A stretch of DNA of 64,000 nt. Origin: Leifsonia xyli (GTDB lineage Bacteria > Actinomycetota > Actinomycetes > Actinomycetales > Microbacteriaceae). The stretch spans positions 558,001 through 622,000 of the forward strand of contig CP014761.1 of NCBI GenBank assembly GCA_001647635.1. Reading direction: 5' to 3'. The translations under genes and the position numbers were made by a program. Under the pieces are notes generated by a model. The model was given only the letters and a program-made list of their open reading frames with translations. It ran no database searches and had not been told where the DNA came from. This document shows positions 18,745 through 27,377 of the stretch, piece by piece; the first letter of the stretch is position 1; each line of letters starts with the position of its first letter.

Positions 18745-20102
18745 GAGCGGCTCTCCTGGGTGGTGTGGCGGTCGGAGCGGTGCTTGTCGGGGCGATCCTG
18801 GTCCGCGGGCATGGGGACATCGTCGCCGTGGGGCTCGGGCAACAGGGCGACATCCCGCTCGACCAGCACCGAGGCGACGTGCTTGTGCCGGCCCTCGATG
18901 CGGTCGACCGTGAAGCGGAGGCCGTGCACGGTGACGGTCGAGCCGACCTCCGGCAGCCGGCCCAGCGCCTTGGTGACGAGGCCGCCGACGCTGTCGACGT
19001 CCTCATCCTCGATCTCGAGGTCGAACAGCTCGCCCAGGTCGTCGATCGGCAGGCGCGTGGCGATGCGGTAGCGGCCCTCGCCCAGCGGCTGGATGAGCGC
19101 GACCTCGTGGTCGTACTCGTCCGAGATGTCGCCGACCAGCTCCTCGATGAGGTCCTCCAGCGTGACGAGGCCCGCGATGCCGCCGTACTCGTCCACCACC
19201 ATCGCGAGGTGGTTGGACTCGCGCTGCATCTGGGCGAGGAGGGCGTCGGCCTTCTGGGACTCCGGCACGAACAGCGCGGGGCGCGCGAGGTCGCGCACGG
19301 TCAGCTCGTCGGCGCCCAGGGGACGCTCGAAGCTGAGCTTGGCCGCATCCCTCAGGTACAGGATGCCGACCACCTCGTCCGGGTCGCCGCCGTCGATCAC
19401 CGGCATGCGCGAGACGCCGGTCGAGAAGAACAGGCCCATCGCGGTGCCGAGCGTCGCGGTGGAGTCGACCGTGATCATGTCGGTGCGCGGGATCATGACC
19501 TCGCGCACGACCGTTTCGTTGAACTCGAAGATCGAGTGGATGAGCTCGCGGTCGTCCTCCTCGAGCACATCGAACTCGGTCGCCTCGTCGACGATCGAGA
19601 GCAGCTGCTCCTCGCTCGTGACCGGCGCCGATCGGGCGCGGGACGGCGTGACCTTGTTGCCAAGCGCGACCAGGCCGCCCGGGATGGGTCCGAGGACGAT
19701 GCGGATGAAGTGCACGAGCGGCGCGGCCAGTCGCAGCAGGAGGGTCGAGTTGGCACGGCCGACGCTGCGCGGGCTGACCCCCACCAGCACGAACGACACC
19801 GCGGTCATGATGATGGCGGCGAGGATCAGGGAGATCCACCACTGCTCGAAGATCTGCTCGAACGCGAGCGTCACCAGCACGGCGGCGGTCGTCTCGGCCA
19901 GGAGTCGCGTGAAGTTGATCGCGTTGAGGTACGCGCCGGGGTCCTCCGAGATCGCCTGAAGGGACCTCTTCGCTCGGGAAGTCGTCGCCAGATCGGCGAT
20001 ATCCCCGCGGGATCGGACGGCCAGCGCGGCGTCGACCGCCGCCATGAGGCCGCCGAACGCGACCAGCAGGAACGCGGCGATGAAGAAAAGCGCCTGCAGC
20101 AT
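18741..20102 (-). CDS. Hemolysin/CorC-family CBS-domain membrane protein
   Basis: 453 residues. The N-terminal DUF21 (CNNM) membrane domain has about four helices in residues 1-150. Two CBS domains follow (REVMIPRTDMITVDS and DEYGGIAGLVTLEDLIEELVGDI), and a CorC_HlyC domain ends near residue 415. Homologues are linked to magnesium or cobalt efflux; the name hemolysin is historical. The ATG at 20102 gives MLQALFFIAAFLLVAFGG, a clear first helix. It sits between ybeY (8-base gap) and era (overlap), as usual. Confidence 0.92.
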   Translation of the reverse strand: MLQALFFIAAFLLVAFGGLMAAVDAALAVRSRGDIADLATTSRAKRSLQAISEDPGAYLNAINFTRLLAETTAAVLVTLAFEQIFEQWWISLILAAIIMTAVSFVLVGVSPRSVGRANSTLLLRLAAPLVHFIRIVLGPIPGGLVALGNKVTPSRARSAPVTSEEQLLSIVDEATEFDVLEEDDRELIHSIFEFNETVVREVMIPRTDMITVDSTATLGTAMGLFFSTGVSRMPVIDGGDPDEVVGILYLRDAAKLSFERPLGADELTVRDLARPALFVPESQKADALLAQMQRESNHLAMVVDEYGGIAGLVTLEDLIEELVGDISDEYDHEVALIQPLGEGRYRIATRLPIDDLGELFDLEIEDEDVDSVGGLVTKALGRLPEVGSTVTVHGLRFTVDRIEGRHKHVASVLVERDVALLPEPHGDDVPMPADQDRPDKHRSDRHTTQESRS

Positions 20103-20110
20103 CCCGGCTC

Positions 20111-20572
20111 CTACCGCTGTCGGTCGTAGCGGCCGAAGCCGACCAGGATGTCGCGCTGGATCGCGAACATCTCGCGCTCCTCCGCCGGCTCGGCGTGATC
20201 GAAGCCGAGGAGGTGGAGGATGCCGTGCGTCGTCAGCAGCAGCAGCTCGTCTTGCAGGCTGTGACCGGCAGTCTCCGCCTGCACCTGCGCGACCTGCGGG
20301 CAGAGCACCACGTCGCCGAGGAGGCCGGCCGGGGACGGCTCCTCCTCGGTGCCCGGGCGCAGCTCGTCCATCGGGAAGCTGAGGACGTCGGTCGGGCCGG
20401 GCTCGTCCATCCACTGCACGTGCAGCTGCTCCATGGCCGCCTCGTCGACGAGCACGATCGCGAGCTCGGCGTCGGGGTGGACGTGCAGGATGTCGAACGC
20501 GTACGCGGCGAGCCGCTGCAGGGCGGACTCGTCCACCTCGATGGTCGACTCGTTGTTGATCTCGATGCTCAC
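20111..20572 (-). CDS. ybeY: rRNA maturation endoribonuclease YbeY
   Basis: 153-residue zinc-dependent RNase that processes 16S rRNA ends. The metal motif HGILHLLGFDH (His116, His120, His126) is intact, and the family stretch DVLSFPMDE and GDVVLCP precede it. It follows phoH after eight bases and precedes the CorC gene, the classic neighbourhood. Confidence 0.96.
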   Translation of the reverse strand: MSIEINNESTIEVDESALQRLAAYAFDILHVHPDAELAIVLVDEAAMEQLHVQWMDEPGPTDVLSFPMDELRPGTEEEPSPAGLLGDVVLCPQVAQVQAETAGHSLQDELLLLTTHGILHLLGFDHAEPAEEREMFAIQRDILVGFGRYDRQR

Positions 20573-20580
20573 GGCGGGCC

Positions 20581-21669
20581 TTATCGTCGCTTCGGCAGGT
20601 GGTCTCGCGGCGAGCCGGAGCGCCGCTCGGCACGGTTGGCGAACTCGGCCGCCTGCTCGCGCTCGAAGTGGCGAGCCTGCTGACGCGCGTCGTATTCGGT
20701 GTAGGCGTCGACGATGCGGCCGACGAGGCTGTGACGCACGACGTCTTCGCTGGTGAGGCGGGCGAAGTGGATGTCGTCGATGTCGTTCAGGACGCGAGTC
20801 ACCAGACGCAGGCCGCTCGCCGCGTTGGGCAGGTCGATCTGCGTGATGTCGCCGGTGACGACCATCTTCGAGTTGAAGCCGAGACGCGTCAGGAACATCT
20901 TCATCTGCTCCGGCGTCGTGTTCTGCGCCTCGTCGAGGATGATGAACGAGTCGTTCAACGTGCGCCCGCGCATGTACGCGAGCGGGGCGACCTCGATGGT
21001 GCCGGCCGCGAGCAGCTTGGGCACGAGGTCCGGGTCGAGCATCTCGTTGAGCGCGTCGTACAGCGGGCGGAGGTACGGGTCGATCTTGTCGGTCAGCGTG
21101 CCCGGCAGGTAGCCCAGCCGCTCGCCGGCCTCGACCGCGGGCCGCGTCAGGATGATGCGGTTGACCTCTTTGCGCTGCAGCGCCTGCACGGCCTTCGCCA
21201 TCGCGAGGTAGGTCTTGCCGGTACCGGCGGGGCCGATCCCGAACACGATCGTGTTGTGGTCGATGGCGTCGACGTACTGGCTCTGCCCGAGCGTCTTCGG
21301 ACGGATGCTCTTACCGCGAGCGGTCAGGATGGCCTGTCCGAGCACGTCGGACGGGCTCAGGTTGAGGTCGGTGCCGAGCATCTTGGCCGAGCTGGTGACC
21401 TCGGCGGGAGAGAGGTCCTGGCCGTTGCGGACCATCTGCAGCAGCTCCTCCACGAGCCGCTGCGCCGCGGCGACCTGCGGCGCGTCGCCTGTGAGGGTGA
21501 TCTCGTTGCCGCGCACGTGCACGTTCACCAGGGGGTACTGGCGCTCCAGCGTCGTGAGGAGGCGGTCCTGCGGGCCGAGGAGACGGACCATCTGAACGCC
21601 GTCGACGCTGAGACGCGCCTCGGCGCCGGACTCGGCCGGGGTCGGCTGGGTGGATTCAGAGCTGGGCAA
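20581..21669 (-). CDS. PhoH family ATPase (PhoL type)
   Basis: 362 residues. Walker A GPAGTGKT lies at residues 146-153, followed by the PhoH core blocks RPAVEAGERLGYLPG, DSFIILDEAQNTTPEQMKMFLTRLG and VVTGDITQIDLP. The family is a ring ATPase with helicase-like features, likely in RNA handling given its constant place beside ybeY. No methionine or GTG fits the start. The TTG at 21669 has GGAAGGA just upstream and begins inside the last codons of hinT (14-base overlap), so TTG is chosen. Confidence 0.92.
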   Translation of the reverse strand: MPSSESTQPTPAESGAEARLSVDGVQMVRLLGPQDRLLTTLERQYPLVNVHVRGNEITLTGDAPQVAAAQRLVEELLQMVRNGQDLSPAEVTSSAKMLGTDLNLSPSDVLGQAILTARGKSIRPKTLGQSQYVDAIDHNTIVFGIGPAGTGKTYLAMAKAVQALQRKEVNRIILTRPAVEAGERLGYLPGTLTDKIDPYLRPLYDALNEMLDPDLVPKLLAAGTIEVAPLAYMRGRTLNDSFIILDEAQNTTPEQMKMFLTRLGFNSKMVVTGDITQIDLPNAASGLRLVTRVLNDIDDIHFARLTSEDVVRHSLVGRIVDAYTEYDARQQARHFEREQAAEFANRAERRSGSPRDHLPKRR

Positions 21670-22012
21670 GTGATCCTTCCTGGAGGTCGCCGCTGAGGAC
21701 GTGCGCGTGGACGTGGAACACGGTCTGTCCCGCGCCCGCGCCGGTGTTGAAGATGAGGCGGAAGTCGCCGTCCGAGTGCTCGTCGGCCAGCTTCTGCGCG
21801 GTGGCGACGACCTCGGCCAGCAGGGCCGGGTCGCCGGCGGCGAGCTCCGTGACATCGCGGTACTGCTCGGTCTTGGGCACGACGAGGAGGTGCACCGGAG
21901 CCTTCGGTGCGATGTCGCGGAACGCGATCACACGCTCCGAGTCGTACACCACGTCGGCCGGGATCTCGCCCGCGATGATGCGCGAGAAGATCGAGCGCTC
22001 TTCGTCTGCCAT
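21656..22012 (-). CDS. HIT family nucleotide-binding protein (HinT-like)
   Basis: 118 residues with the histidine triad HVHAHV at residues 100-105 and the conserved FRDIAPKAPVHLLVVP and FNTGAGAGQTVFHVH segments. HinT proteins hydrolyse nucleoside phosphoramidates such as AMP-lysine. The gene heads a hinT-phoH-ybeY-corC-era run. TAGGAT (22024-22019) ends six bases before the ATG; the GGAG just before the ATG could also act as a ribosome binding site. Confidence 0.93.
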   Translation of the reverse strand: MADEERSIFSRIIAGEIPADVVYDSERVIAFRDIAPKAPVHLLVVPKTEQYRDVTELAAGDPALLAEVVATAQKLADEHSDGDFRLIFNTGAGAGQTVFHVHAHVLSGDLQEGSLAQL

Positions 22013-22018
22013 GTCTCC

Positions 22019-22024
22019 ATCCTA
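22019..22024 (-). promoter_or_regulatory. -10 hexamer before hinT
   Basis: TAGGAT on the minus strand, six bases before the hinT ATG and downstream of the alternating hairpins that separate hinT from rsmE. It suggests a separate transcript for hinT-phoH-ybeY-corC-era. Confidence 0.5.
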
Positions 22025-22081
22025 TTCGCGCGGGGTGACATGCGGCCGGGCTGTCCGCTGTCGGCGTGACCAGTCGCTGCG

Positions 22082-22131
22082 ATTCGTGACGAATGGTCGC
22101 CGTTCGTCACGAATGGCTGCCATTCGTGACG
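22082..22131. repeat. Three alternating inverted copies forming two exclusive hairpins
   Basis: The motif ATTCGTGACGAATGG appears three times in alternating orientation. 22082-22093 pairs perfectly over 12 bp with 22103-22114. 22105-22116 pairs perfectly over 12 bp with 22120-22131 around a 3-base loop. The middle copy is shared, so only one hairpin can form at a time. The cluster lies after the rsmE stop (22143) and before the hinT promoter, a place for a terminator, but there is no T-run. Confidence 0.8.
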
Positions 22132-22142
22132 GATCAGGGAGG

Positions 22143-22871
22143 CTACCAGCGCCCGAGGGCGGCGTTCAGCACCGCGAGGGCCGCGGGGCCGGCAGTGGAG
22201 GTGCGCAGCACGGTGTCGCCGAGTCGCACGAGCTGCGCCCCGGCAGCCCGGAACGCGTCGAGCTCCTGCGGCGCGATCCCGCCCTCCGGGCCGACGACGA
22301 GCACGAGGTCTCGGCCGTCCGGCTCGACACCGGTGAGCGGCGCCTCCGCGTCCGGTTCGAGCACGAGCACCCGAGCCCCGGACGCCACGGCCGCGATCTG
22401 CTTCGTCGTCGCGAGCTCGGCCACCTCGGGCGTCCACGCGCGGATCGACTGCTTCGCCGCCTCCCGCACGATCGTCGCCCAGCGCTCGCGACCCTTCGCG
22501 ACCTTGGCGCCCTCCCAGCGCGAAACGGACCGGGACGCTGACCACGGCACCACCGCGTCCACGCCCAGCTCGGTCGCCGCCTGGATGGCCAGCTCGTCCC
22601 GGTCGCCCTTGGCGAGCGCCTGCACGAGGGTGATCGCCGGCGTCGGACGCGGGACGCGCGACACCGACTCCACGTCGATCGTCAGCTCGGTGTTCGTCGA
22701 CACCAGCACCTCGCCGGAGGCCACCAGGCCGCGGCCGTTGCCGATGAGCACCGACTCCCCGGGCCGCGTGCGGTTCACGGTCGCGGCGTGCTTCGCCTCC
22801 GCGCCGGTCAGCGACAGCCGGCCGCCGACCTCGACATCGGCGAGGTCTTCGCGCAGGTAGAGCGACGCCAC
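22143..22871 (-). CDS. rsmE: 16S rRNA (uracil(1498)-N(3))-methyltransferase RsmE
   Basis: 242 residues with an N-terminal PUA-like domain (GAEAKHAATVNRTRPGE) and a C-terminal SPOUT knot with LVVGPEGGIAPQELDAF and LGDTVLRTSTAGPAALAVL, the SAM-binding loops. It methylates U1498 in the 30S decoding region. The GTG at 22871 starts two bases after the dnaJ stop and gives VASLYLREDL, a normal N-terminus. The dnaJ-rsmE pair is conserved. Confidence 0.95.
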   Translation of the reverse strand: MASLYLREDLADVEVGGRLSLTGAEAKHAATVNRTRPGESVLIGNGRGLVASGEVLVSTNTELTIDVESVSRVPRPTPAITLVQALAKGDRDELAIQAATELGVDAVVPWSASRSVSRWEGAKVAKGRERWATIVREAAKQSIRAWTPEVAELATTKQIAAVASGARVLVLEPDAEAPLTGVEPDGRDLVLVVGPEGGIAPQELDAFRAAGAQLVRLGDTVLRTSTAGPAALAVLNAALGRW

Positions 22872-22873
22872 GG

Positions 22874-23986
22874 CTACAGGTTGAGGAACCGGTCGCGGAG
22901 CTTGGCGAACAGCCCCTGCTGGAAGTGCGCCAGCGACGGCTGCGACCCCTTGTAGGTGGAGGCGAACTTCTTGATCAGCTCCTTCTCCTTGTGGTCGAGC
23001 TTGGTGGGCGTGACCACCTGGATGCCGACCCGCAGGTCGCCGCGGCCGCTGCCGCGCAGGTGCGTGATGCCGCGGTCTTTCACCGTGACGATGTCGGCGG
23101 ACTGCGTGCCCGGCTTGAGCTCGAGGCGGATGTCGCCGTCGAGCGCCTTCACCGTCGCGGTCGTGCCGAGGATCGCGTCCGTCATCGACAGCTCCAGCGT
23201 GCAGAGCAGGTCGTCGCCGTCGCGGCTGAACACCTCGTGGTGCTTCACCTTGATCTCGAGGTAGAGGTCGCCGTTGGGACCGCCGGCGGGGCCGGCCTCT
23301 CCGCTGCCGGGCATCTGCAGGCGGAGGCCCGTGTCGACGCCGGCGGGGATGTCCACCGGCACCGTGCGGCGCGCTCGCACGCGGCCCTGGCCCTGGCAGG
23401 TGACGCACGGGGTGGCGATGACCGTGCCGTAGCCGCGGCAGGTGCCGCACGGGCTGGAGGTCATCACGTTGCCGAGCAGCGAGCGCACGGACCGCTGGAT
23501 GCTGCCCGTGCCGTGGCAGATGTCGCAGGTGACCGGCTGCGTACCCGGCTGGCAGCAGGAGCCGTTGCAGGTCTCGCAGACCACGGCCGTGTCCACCTCG
23601 AGGTCGCGGTGCGTGCCGAAGACGACCTCGTCGAGGTCGACCTCGACGCGCAGCAGCGCATCCTGACCCCGCTCGCGGCGCGACCGCGGACCACGGCCAC
23701 CGCCGCCTCCCCCGCCGAAGAACGTCTCGAAGATGTCGCTGAAGCCGGCGAAGTCGGCCCCGCCCGCTCCGCCGAACCCGCCGGAGCCGCCCAGGTCGTA
23801 CTGCTGGCGCTGCTGCGGGTCGCTGAGCACGTCGTACGCGTGCGTCACCAGCTTGAACCGCTCCTGCGCCTCGGCGCTGGGGTTCACATCCGGGTGCAGT
23901 TCGCGCGCGAGGCGGCGGTACGCCTTCTTGATCTCGTCGGGACTGGCGTCGCGCTCGACGCCGAGGACTTCGTAGTGGTCGGCCAC
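22874..23986 (-). CDS. dnaJ: Chaperone protein DnaJ
   Basis: 370-residue Hsp40. The J domain carries HPD at residues 31-33, followed by a Gly/Phe-rich stretch (residues 68-100) and a zinc-finger region with four paired-cysteine motifs (CETC, CDIC, CGTC, CVTC). The first repeat has an extra cysteine (CNGSCCQPG) where CxxCxGxG is usual. The C-terminal substrate domains are complete. It follows hrcA by 51 bases and is probably under the CIRCE operator. Confidence 0.96.
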   Translation of the reverse strand: MADHYEVLGVERDASPDEIKKAYRRLARELHPDVNPSAEAQERFKLVTHAYDVLSDPQQRQQYDLGGSGGFGGAGGADFAGFSDIFETFFGGGGGGGRGPRSRRERGQDALLRVEVDLDEVVFGTHRDLEVDTAVVCETCNGSCCQPGTQPVTCDICHGTGSIQRSVRSLLGNVMTSSPCGTCRGYGTVIATPCVTCQGQGRVRARRTVPVDIPAGVDTGLRLQMPGSGEAGPAGGPNGDLYLEIKVKHHEVFSRDGDDLLCTLELSMTDAILGTTATVKALDGDIRLELKPGTQSADIVTVKDRGITHLRGSGRGDLRVGIQVVTPTKLDHKEKELIKKFASTYKGSQPSLAHFQQGLFAKLRDRFLNL

Positions 23987-24037
23987 GTGGGCTGTTCCTT
24001 CTTCTTTCGTCGTGCTGTCATTCGGGCTTCCGGCGGC

Positions 24038-25060
24038 CTACTGGTCGCCGAGCAGCCGGGAGAGGTAGCGGGCGACGGCGCGGACGGCCGCCATGTTGCC
24101 CGAGTAGTCCATGCGGAGCGGACCGAGCAGGCCCACGCGGGCCACATCCGCTCCCGCCGCACTGTAACCGCTGGAGAGGATGGATGCTTCCGTGAGCCCG
24201 AAACCGGCGTTCTCACGGCCGATGCTGACGGCCACGCCGTGCTGATCCGTCGCCATCTCGTCGAAGAGCCGCAGGAGCACCACCTGCTCCTCGATCGCCT
24301 CCAGCACCGGGGTGATGCTGCCCGGGAAGTCGAGCTCGGTGCGGACCAGGTTGGCCGCGCCCGCCATCACCAGCTTCTCCTGCCGGTTGGCGGCGATCTG
24401 GTCGAGCAGGGCGCTCGCGACGGGTTCGACCAGCGCGCGAGTGCGGTCGGTGAGCGCGGAGGGGAGGTCGCGCATCCGGGCGGTCGCCTCGGTCAGCGTC
24501 AGGCCGGCCACGGCGCCGTTGATCGCGCCGCGGATCTCGGCCACATCCTCGTCGCTCAGCTCGGCGGGCAGTTCGATGACCCGCTGCTCCACCGCGCCCG
24601 AATCGGTGATCAGGACGCTGAGCAGCCGCCGCGGCGCGAGAGCGACCAGCTCGATGTGCCGGATGCGCGAGCGCGTCACCGAGGGGTACTGCACCAGCGC
24701 GACCTGGTTGGTCAGCTGCGAGAGCAGGCGCACGGTGCGCGAGAGCACTTCGTCGAAGTCGCCGGACGCGCCGAGGAACGTCTCGATGGCGGTGCGCTGC
24801 GCGGTCGACAGCGGCCGCACTTCGGCCAGGTGGTCGACGAACAGGCGGTAGCCCTTGTCGGTGGGGACACGACCGGACGAGGTGTGCGGAGCCGCGATCA
24901 GCTCCTCCTCCTCCAGCAGCGCCATGTCGTTGCGGATGGTCGCCGCCGACACGCCGAAGGAGTGCCGCTCCACGATGCTTTTCGAGCCGACGGGCTCGCG
25001 CGACGCCACGTAATCCTGAACGATGACGCGCAGCACTTCGAGACTGCGTTCCGAGACCAT
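24038..25060 (-). CDS. hrcA: Heat-inducible transcriptional repressor HrcA
   Basis: 340-residue repressor of class I heat-shock genes that binds CIRCE. The N-terminal winged helix (VLRVIVQDYVASREPVGSKSI, then SAATIRNDMALLEEEELI) and GRVPTDKGYRLFVD are intact. The ATG at 25060 is chosen because GGGAGG lies five bases upstream. The in-frame ATG at 25081 lies inside the operator and has no ribosome binding site. With dnaJ it forms the usual hrcA-dnaJ unit, and it should repress itself. Confidence 0.95.
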   Translation of the reverse strand: MVSERSLEVLRVIVQDYVASREPVGSKSIVERHSFGVSAATIRNDMALLEEEELIAAPHTSSGRVPTDKGYRLFVDHLAEVRPLSTAQRTAIETFLGASGDFDEVLSRTVRLLSQLTNQVALVQYPSVTRSRIRHIELVALAPRRLLSVLITDSGAVEQRVIELPAELSDEDVAEIRGAINGAVAGLTLTEATARMRDLPSALTDRTRALVEPVASALLDQIAANRQEKLVMAGAANLVRTELDFPGSITPVLEAIEEQVVLLRLFDEMATDQHGVAVSIGRENAGFGLTEASILSSGYSAAGADVARVGLLGPLRMDYSGNMAAVRAVARYLSRLLGDQ

Positions 25061-25080
25061 GCCCGCCTCCCGTCGACCCA

Positions 25081-25107
25081 TTAGCACTCGTGGTTCTTGA
25101 GTGCCAA
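25081..25107. promoter_or_regulatory. CIRCE operator of hrcA-dnaJ
   Basis: TTAGCACTC (25081-25089), nine bases, then GAGTGCCAA (25099-25107). This equals the CIRCE consensus except for one base in the right arm. A TAGGAT hexamer on the minus strand (25112-25107) abuts it, so HrcA binding would block the promoter. Confidence 0.93.
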
Positions 25108-25218
25108 TCCTACCGCGAGGAAACGCGGTCAGGATGATTGTCGGCTGTGACACGGCGGCAGTACCGTATGTGCACCGGTTCGACGCGCGTCGCAACCGAT
25201 CATGAAAGGGCTACGCCG

Positions 25219-25653
25219 ATGTCAGACCCGAACCAGCCCGCCGACCCCGCCGGCGGCGTCCCCCCGCAGCAGCCGTACGCCTCCGCCCCTGCCGCCCCGC
25301 TGGACGCCGCGCAGGACAAGCAGTGGGCCGCCTTCGCCCACCTGGGAGGCATTCTCTGGATCCTCCCCTCCCTCATCATCTACCTCGTGTTCAAGGACCG
25401 GGGACGTCTCACCAACCAGGAGGCCAAGGAAGCCCTGAACTGGCAGATCACCTGGATCCTCGCGTGGATCGCCTCGCAGATCATCGGGATCATCATCGGC
25501 AGCTTCACCTACGGGATCGGCTACCTGCTCTTCGGCCTGCTCATCCCGTGGGCGCTGTACATCCTCAACCTGGTGTTCTCGATCCTCGGCTTCGTGCGTG
25601 TGAACAGCGGCGGCACCTACCGCTACCCGGTGAACTTCCGCTTCATCAAGTAA
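25219..25653 (+). CDS. DUF4870 domain membrane protein
   Basis: 144 residues. A proline-rich cytoplasmic tail (residues 1-35) is followed by the DUF4870 pattern: KQWAAFAHLGGIL, hydrophobic helix, LVFKDRGRLTNQEAKEALNWQI, then two more helices and a short end YRYPVNFRFIK. AAAGGG lies eight bases before the ATG. The function of the family is unknown. A paralogue follows 91 bases downstream. Confidence 0.85.
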   Translation: MSDPNQPADPAGGVPPQQPYASAPAAPLDAAQDKQWAAFAHLGGILWILPSLIIYLVFKDRGRLTNQEAKEALNWQITWILAWIASQIIGIIIGSFTYGIGYLLFGLLIPWALYILNLVFSILGFVRVNSGGTYRYPVNFRFIK

Positions 25654-25672
25654 CCGACGCGTTCAGACTCTT

Positions 25673-25703
25673 CTCAGCCTGGGGCTTCACGCCCTAGGCT
25701 GAG
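25673..25703. terminator. Strong hairpin between the two DUF4870 genes
   Basis: A 13-bp stem, CTCAGCCTGGGGC (25673-25685) with GCCCTAGGCTGAG (25691-25703), closed by a 5-base loop with one G.U pair. It lies 20 bases after the first stop codon. No T-run follows. The 3' arm holds TAGGCT, which could also be a -10 for the second gene, so its exact role is open. Confidence 0.5.
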
Positions 25704-25744
25704 GCCGACCATGTCCACCCTGTAAAACAAGGGAGAACAGCACC

Positions 25745-26128
25745 ATGTCCGCGACACCTCCGCCGCCCCCGCCGCAGCAGCCTTATGGCGGCGCCTCGCA
25801 GCAGCTCAGCCCGGCCGACGAGAAGCTCTGGGCCACCCTCATCCAGATCGGCGGCATCCTGTTCAGCTGGATCCCCGCGCTGATCGGGTACCTGGTGCTG
25901 AAGGACCGCGGTCCGTTCGTCCGGGCGCACGCCGCAACGGCCCTGAACTTCCAGATCACGATCTTCATCGCCTACGTCGTCGGCGGCATCCTCTCGATCG
26001 TCGTCATCGGCATCTTCATCATCATCGCCGCGTGGATCCTGGACATCGTGTTCAGCATCATCGCCGCGATCAAGGCGAACCAGGGCGAGTACTACACGTA
26101 CCCGATCGCGATCAAGTTCGTCAGCTAG
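25745..26128 (+). CDS. DUF4870 domain membrane protein, second copy
   Basis: 127 residues, the same architecture as the upstream gene: proline/glutamine-rich tail, then DEKLWATLIQIGGIL, LVLKDRGPFVRAHAATALNFQI, two helices and the end YTYPIAIKFVS. GGGAGA lies about ten bases before the ATG. The tandem paralogues differ mainly in the tail. Function unknown. Confidence 0.85.
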   Translation: MSATPPPPPPQQPYGGASQQLSPADEKLWATLIQIGGILFSWIPALIGYLVLKDRGPFVRAHAATALNFQITIFIAYVVGGILSIVVIGIFIIIAAWILDIVFSIIAAIKANQGEYYTYPIAIKFVS

Positions 26129-26141
26129 CGACCCCGGCCGC

Positions 26142-27377
26142 TCAGGCGGCCTCGTCCGCGAGCAGCCGGCGCACCACCGCGTCGGCCAGGAGCCGCCCCC
26201 GCAGGGTCAGCACGATCGATCCGCGGAGGGCGGCTCTTCCGTCCACCAGGCCGTCGGCTATCAGGCCGGGCACCTCGTGGCGCCCCGCGTCGCCCAGCTC
26301 CGCGGTCGACACGCCCTCCCGGATGCGGCTGAGCAGCAGCACGCGCTCGACGTGCCGCGTCCCGGCGTCGAGCGTCTCCCGCCCGGCCGCCGGCGACTCC
26401 CCCGCCAGCACGCGCTGCGCGTAGGCGGCGGGGTGCTTCACGTTCCACCAACGGACGCCGCCGACGTGGCTGTGCGCGCCCGGACCGATCCCCCACCAGT
26501 CGTGACCCAGCCAGTAGGCGAGGTTGTGGCGGGAGCGATGGGTCTGATCCGTCGCCCAGTTGCTGACCTCGTACCAGTCGTACCCGGCGTCGGCCAGGCG
26601 CTGGTCGGCCAGCTCGTACATGTCGGCCTCAAGGTCGTCGTCCGGCTCCGGGACCTGCCCGGAGCGGATCTGACGCGCCAGCTTGGTGCCCGGCTCGACG
26701 ATGAGCGCGTACGCCGACAGGTGGTCCGGCCGGCAGGCCAGCGCGGTGTCGAGGCTCTGCGACCAGTCGTCGAGGGACTCCCCAGGCGTTCCGTAGATCA
26801 GGTCGAGGCTCACCTGGAGGCCGGCCTCGCGCGCCCAGCCGACCACGAGCGGGATGCGCGCCGGGTCGTGCGTGCGCTCCAGCGTCTCCAGGACGTGCGG
26901 GACGGCGGACTGCATCCCGAACGACACCCGCGTGAAGCCGGCGTCGGCGAGGCGGCGCAGGTCGTCCGCATCCACCGAGTCGGGGTTCGCCTCGGTCGTC
27001 ACCTCGGCGCCGTCGGCGAGTCCCCAGGCGTCGCGGACAGCGCCCAGCATGGCCGCGAGGTCGCCCGGCGGGAGCAGAGTCGGGGTGCCGCCGCCGAAGA
27101 ACACCGTGGAGACGGAGCGCTGCGGGAGGCCGCTGTCGCGCAGCACGCCGGCCGCGAACTCGACCTCGCGCACCGCGTGACCCGCGTACTCCGACTGGGA
27201 CACCCCGCGTAGCTCGGTCGCCGTGTACGTATTGAAGTCGCAGTAGCCGCAGCGCACACGGCAGAACGGGACGTGCAGGTACACGCCGAAGTCGCGGTCG
27301 CGCGCGTCGTGTGCCGCGGATGCGGGGAGCAGGCCGTCGGCCGGGGCCGGGTCGCCCAGGGGCAGGGTGCTCGGCAT
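26142..27377 (-). CDS. hemW: Radical SAM heme chaperone HemW
   Basis: 411 residues, formerly called oxygen-independent coproporphyrinogen oxidase. The radical-SAM cluster site CRVRCGYC is at residues 39-46, followed by the SAM-binding GGGTPTLL and the HemW C-terminal domain (RHNLAYWLGHDWWGIGPGAHS). It moves heme to respiratory enzymes, which fits the cytochrome bd operon elsewhere in the window. The ATG at 27377 overlaps the DUF1990 stop by one base (TGATG). lepA-hemW-hrcA is a conserved order; here DUF1990, DHFR-like and DUF2283 genes lie between lepA and hemW. Confidence 0.93.
   Translation of the reverse strand: MPSTLPLGDPAPADGLLPASAAHDARDRDFGVYLHVPFCRVRCGYCDFNTYTATELRGVSQSEYAGHAVREVEFAAGVLRDSGLPQRSVSTVFFGGGTPTLLPPGDLAAMLGAVRDAWGLADGAEVTTEANPDSVDADDLRRLADAGFTRVSFGMQSAVPHVLETLERTHDPARIPLVVGWAREAGLQVSLDLIYGTPGESLDDWSQSLDTALACRPDHLSAYALIVEPGTKLARQIRSGQVPEPDDDLEADMYELADQRLADAGYDWYEVSNWATDQTHRSRHNLAYWLGHDWWGIGPGAHSHVGGVRWWNVKHPAAYAQRVLAGESPAAGRETLDAGTRHVERVLLLSRIREGVSTAELGDAGRHEVPGLIADGLVDGRAALRGSIVLTLRGRLLADAVVRRLLADEAA

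Noticed and set aside
22082..22131. A CRISPR-like array from the repeated ATTCGTGACGAATGG
   Set aside because: Only three copies, alternating in orientation, with 3-9-base gaps; no spacers and no cas genes.
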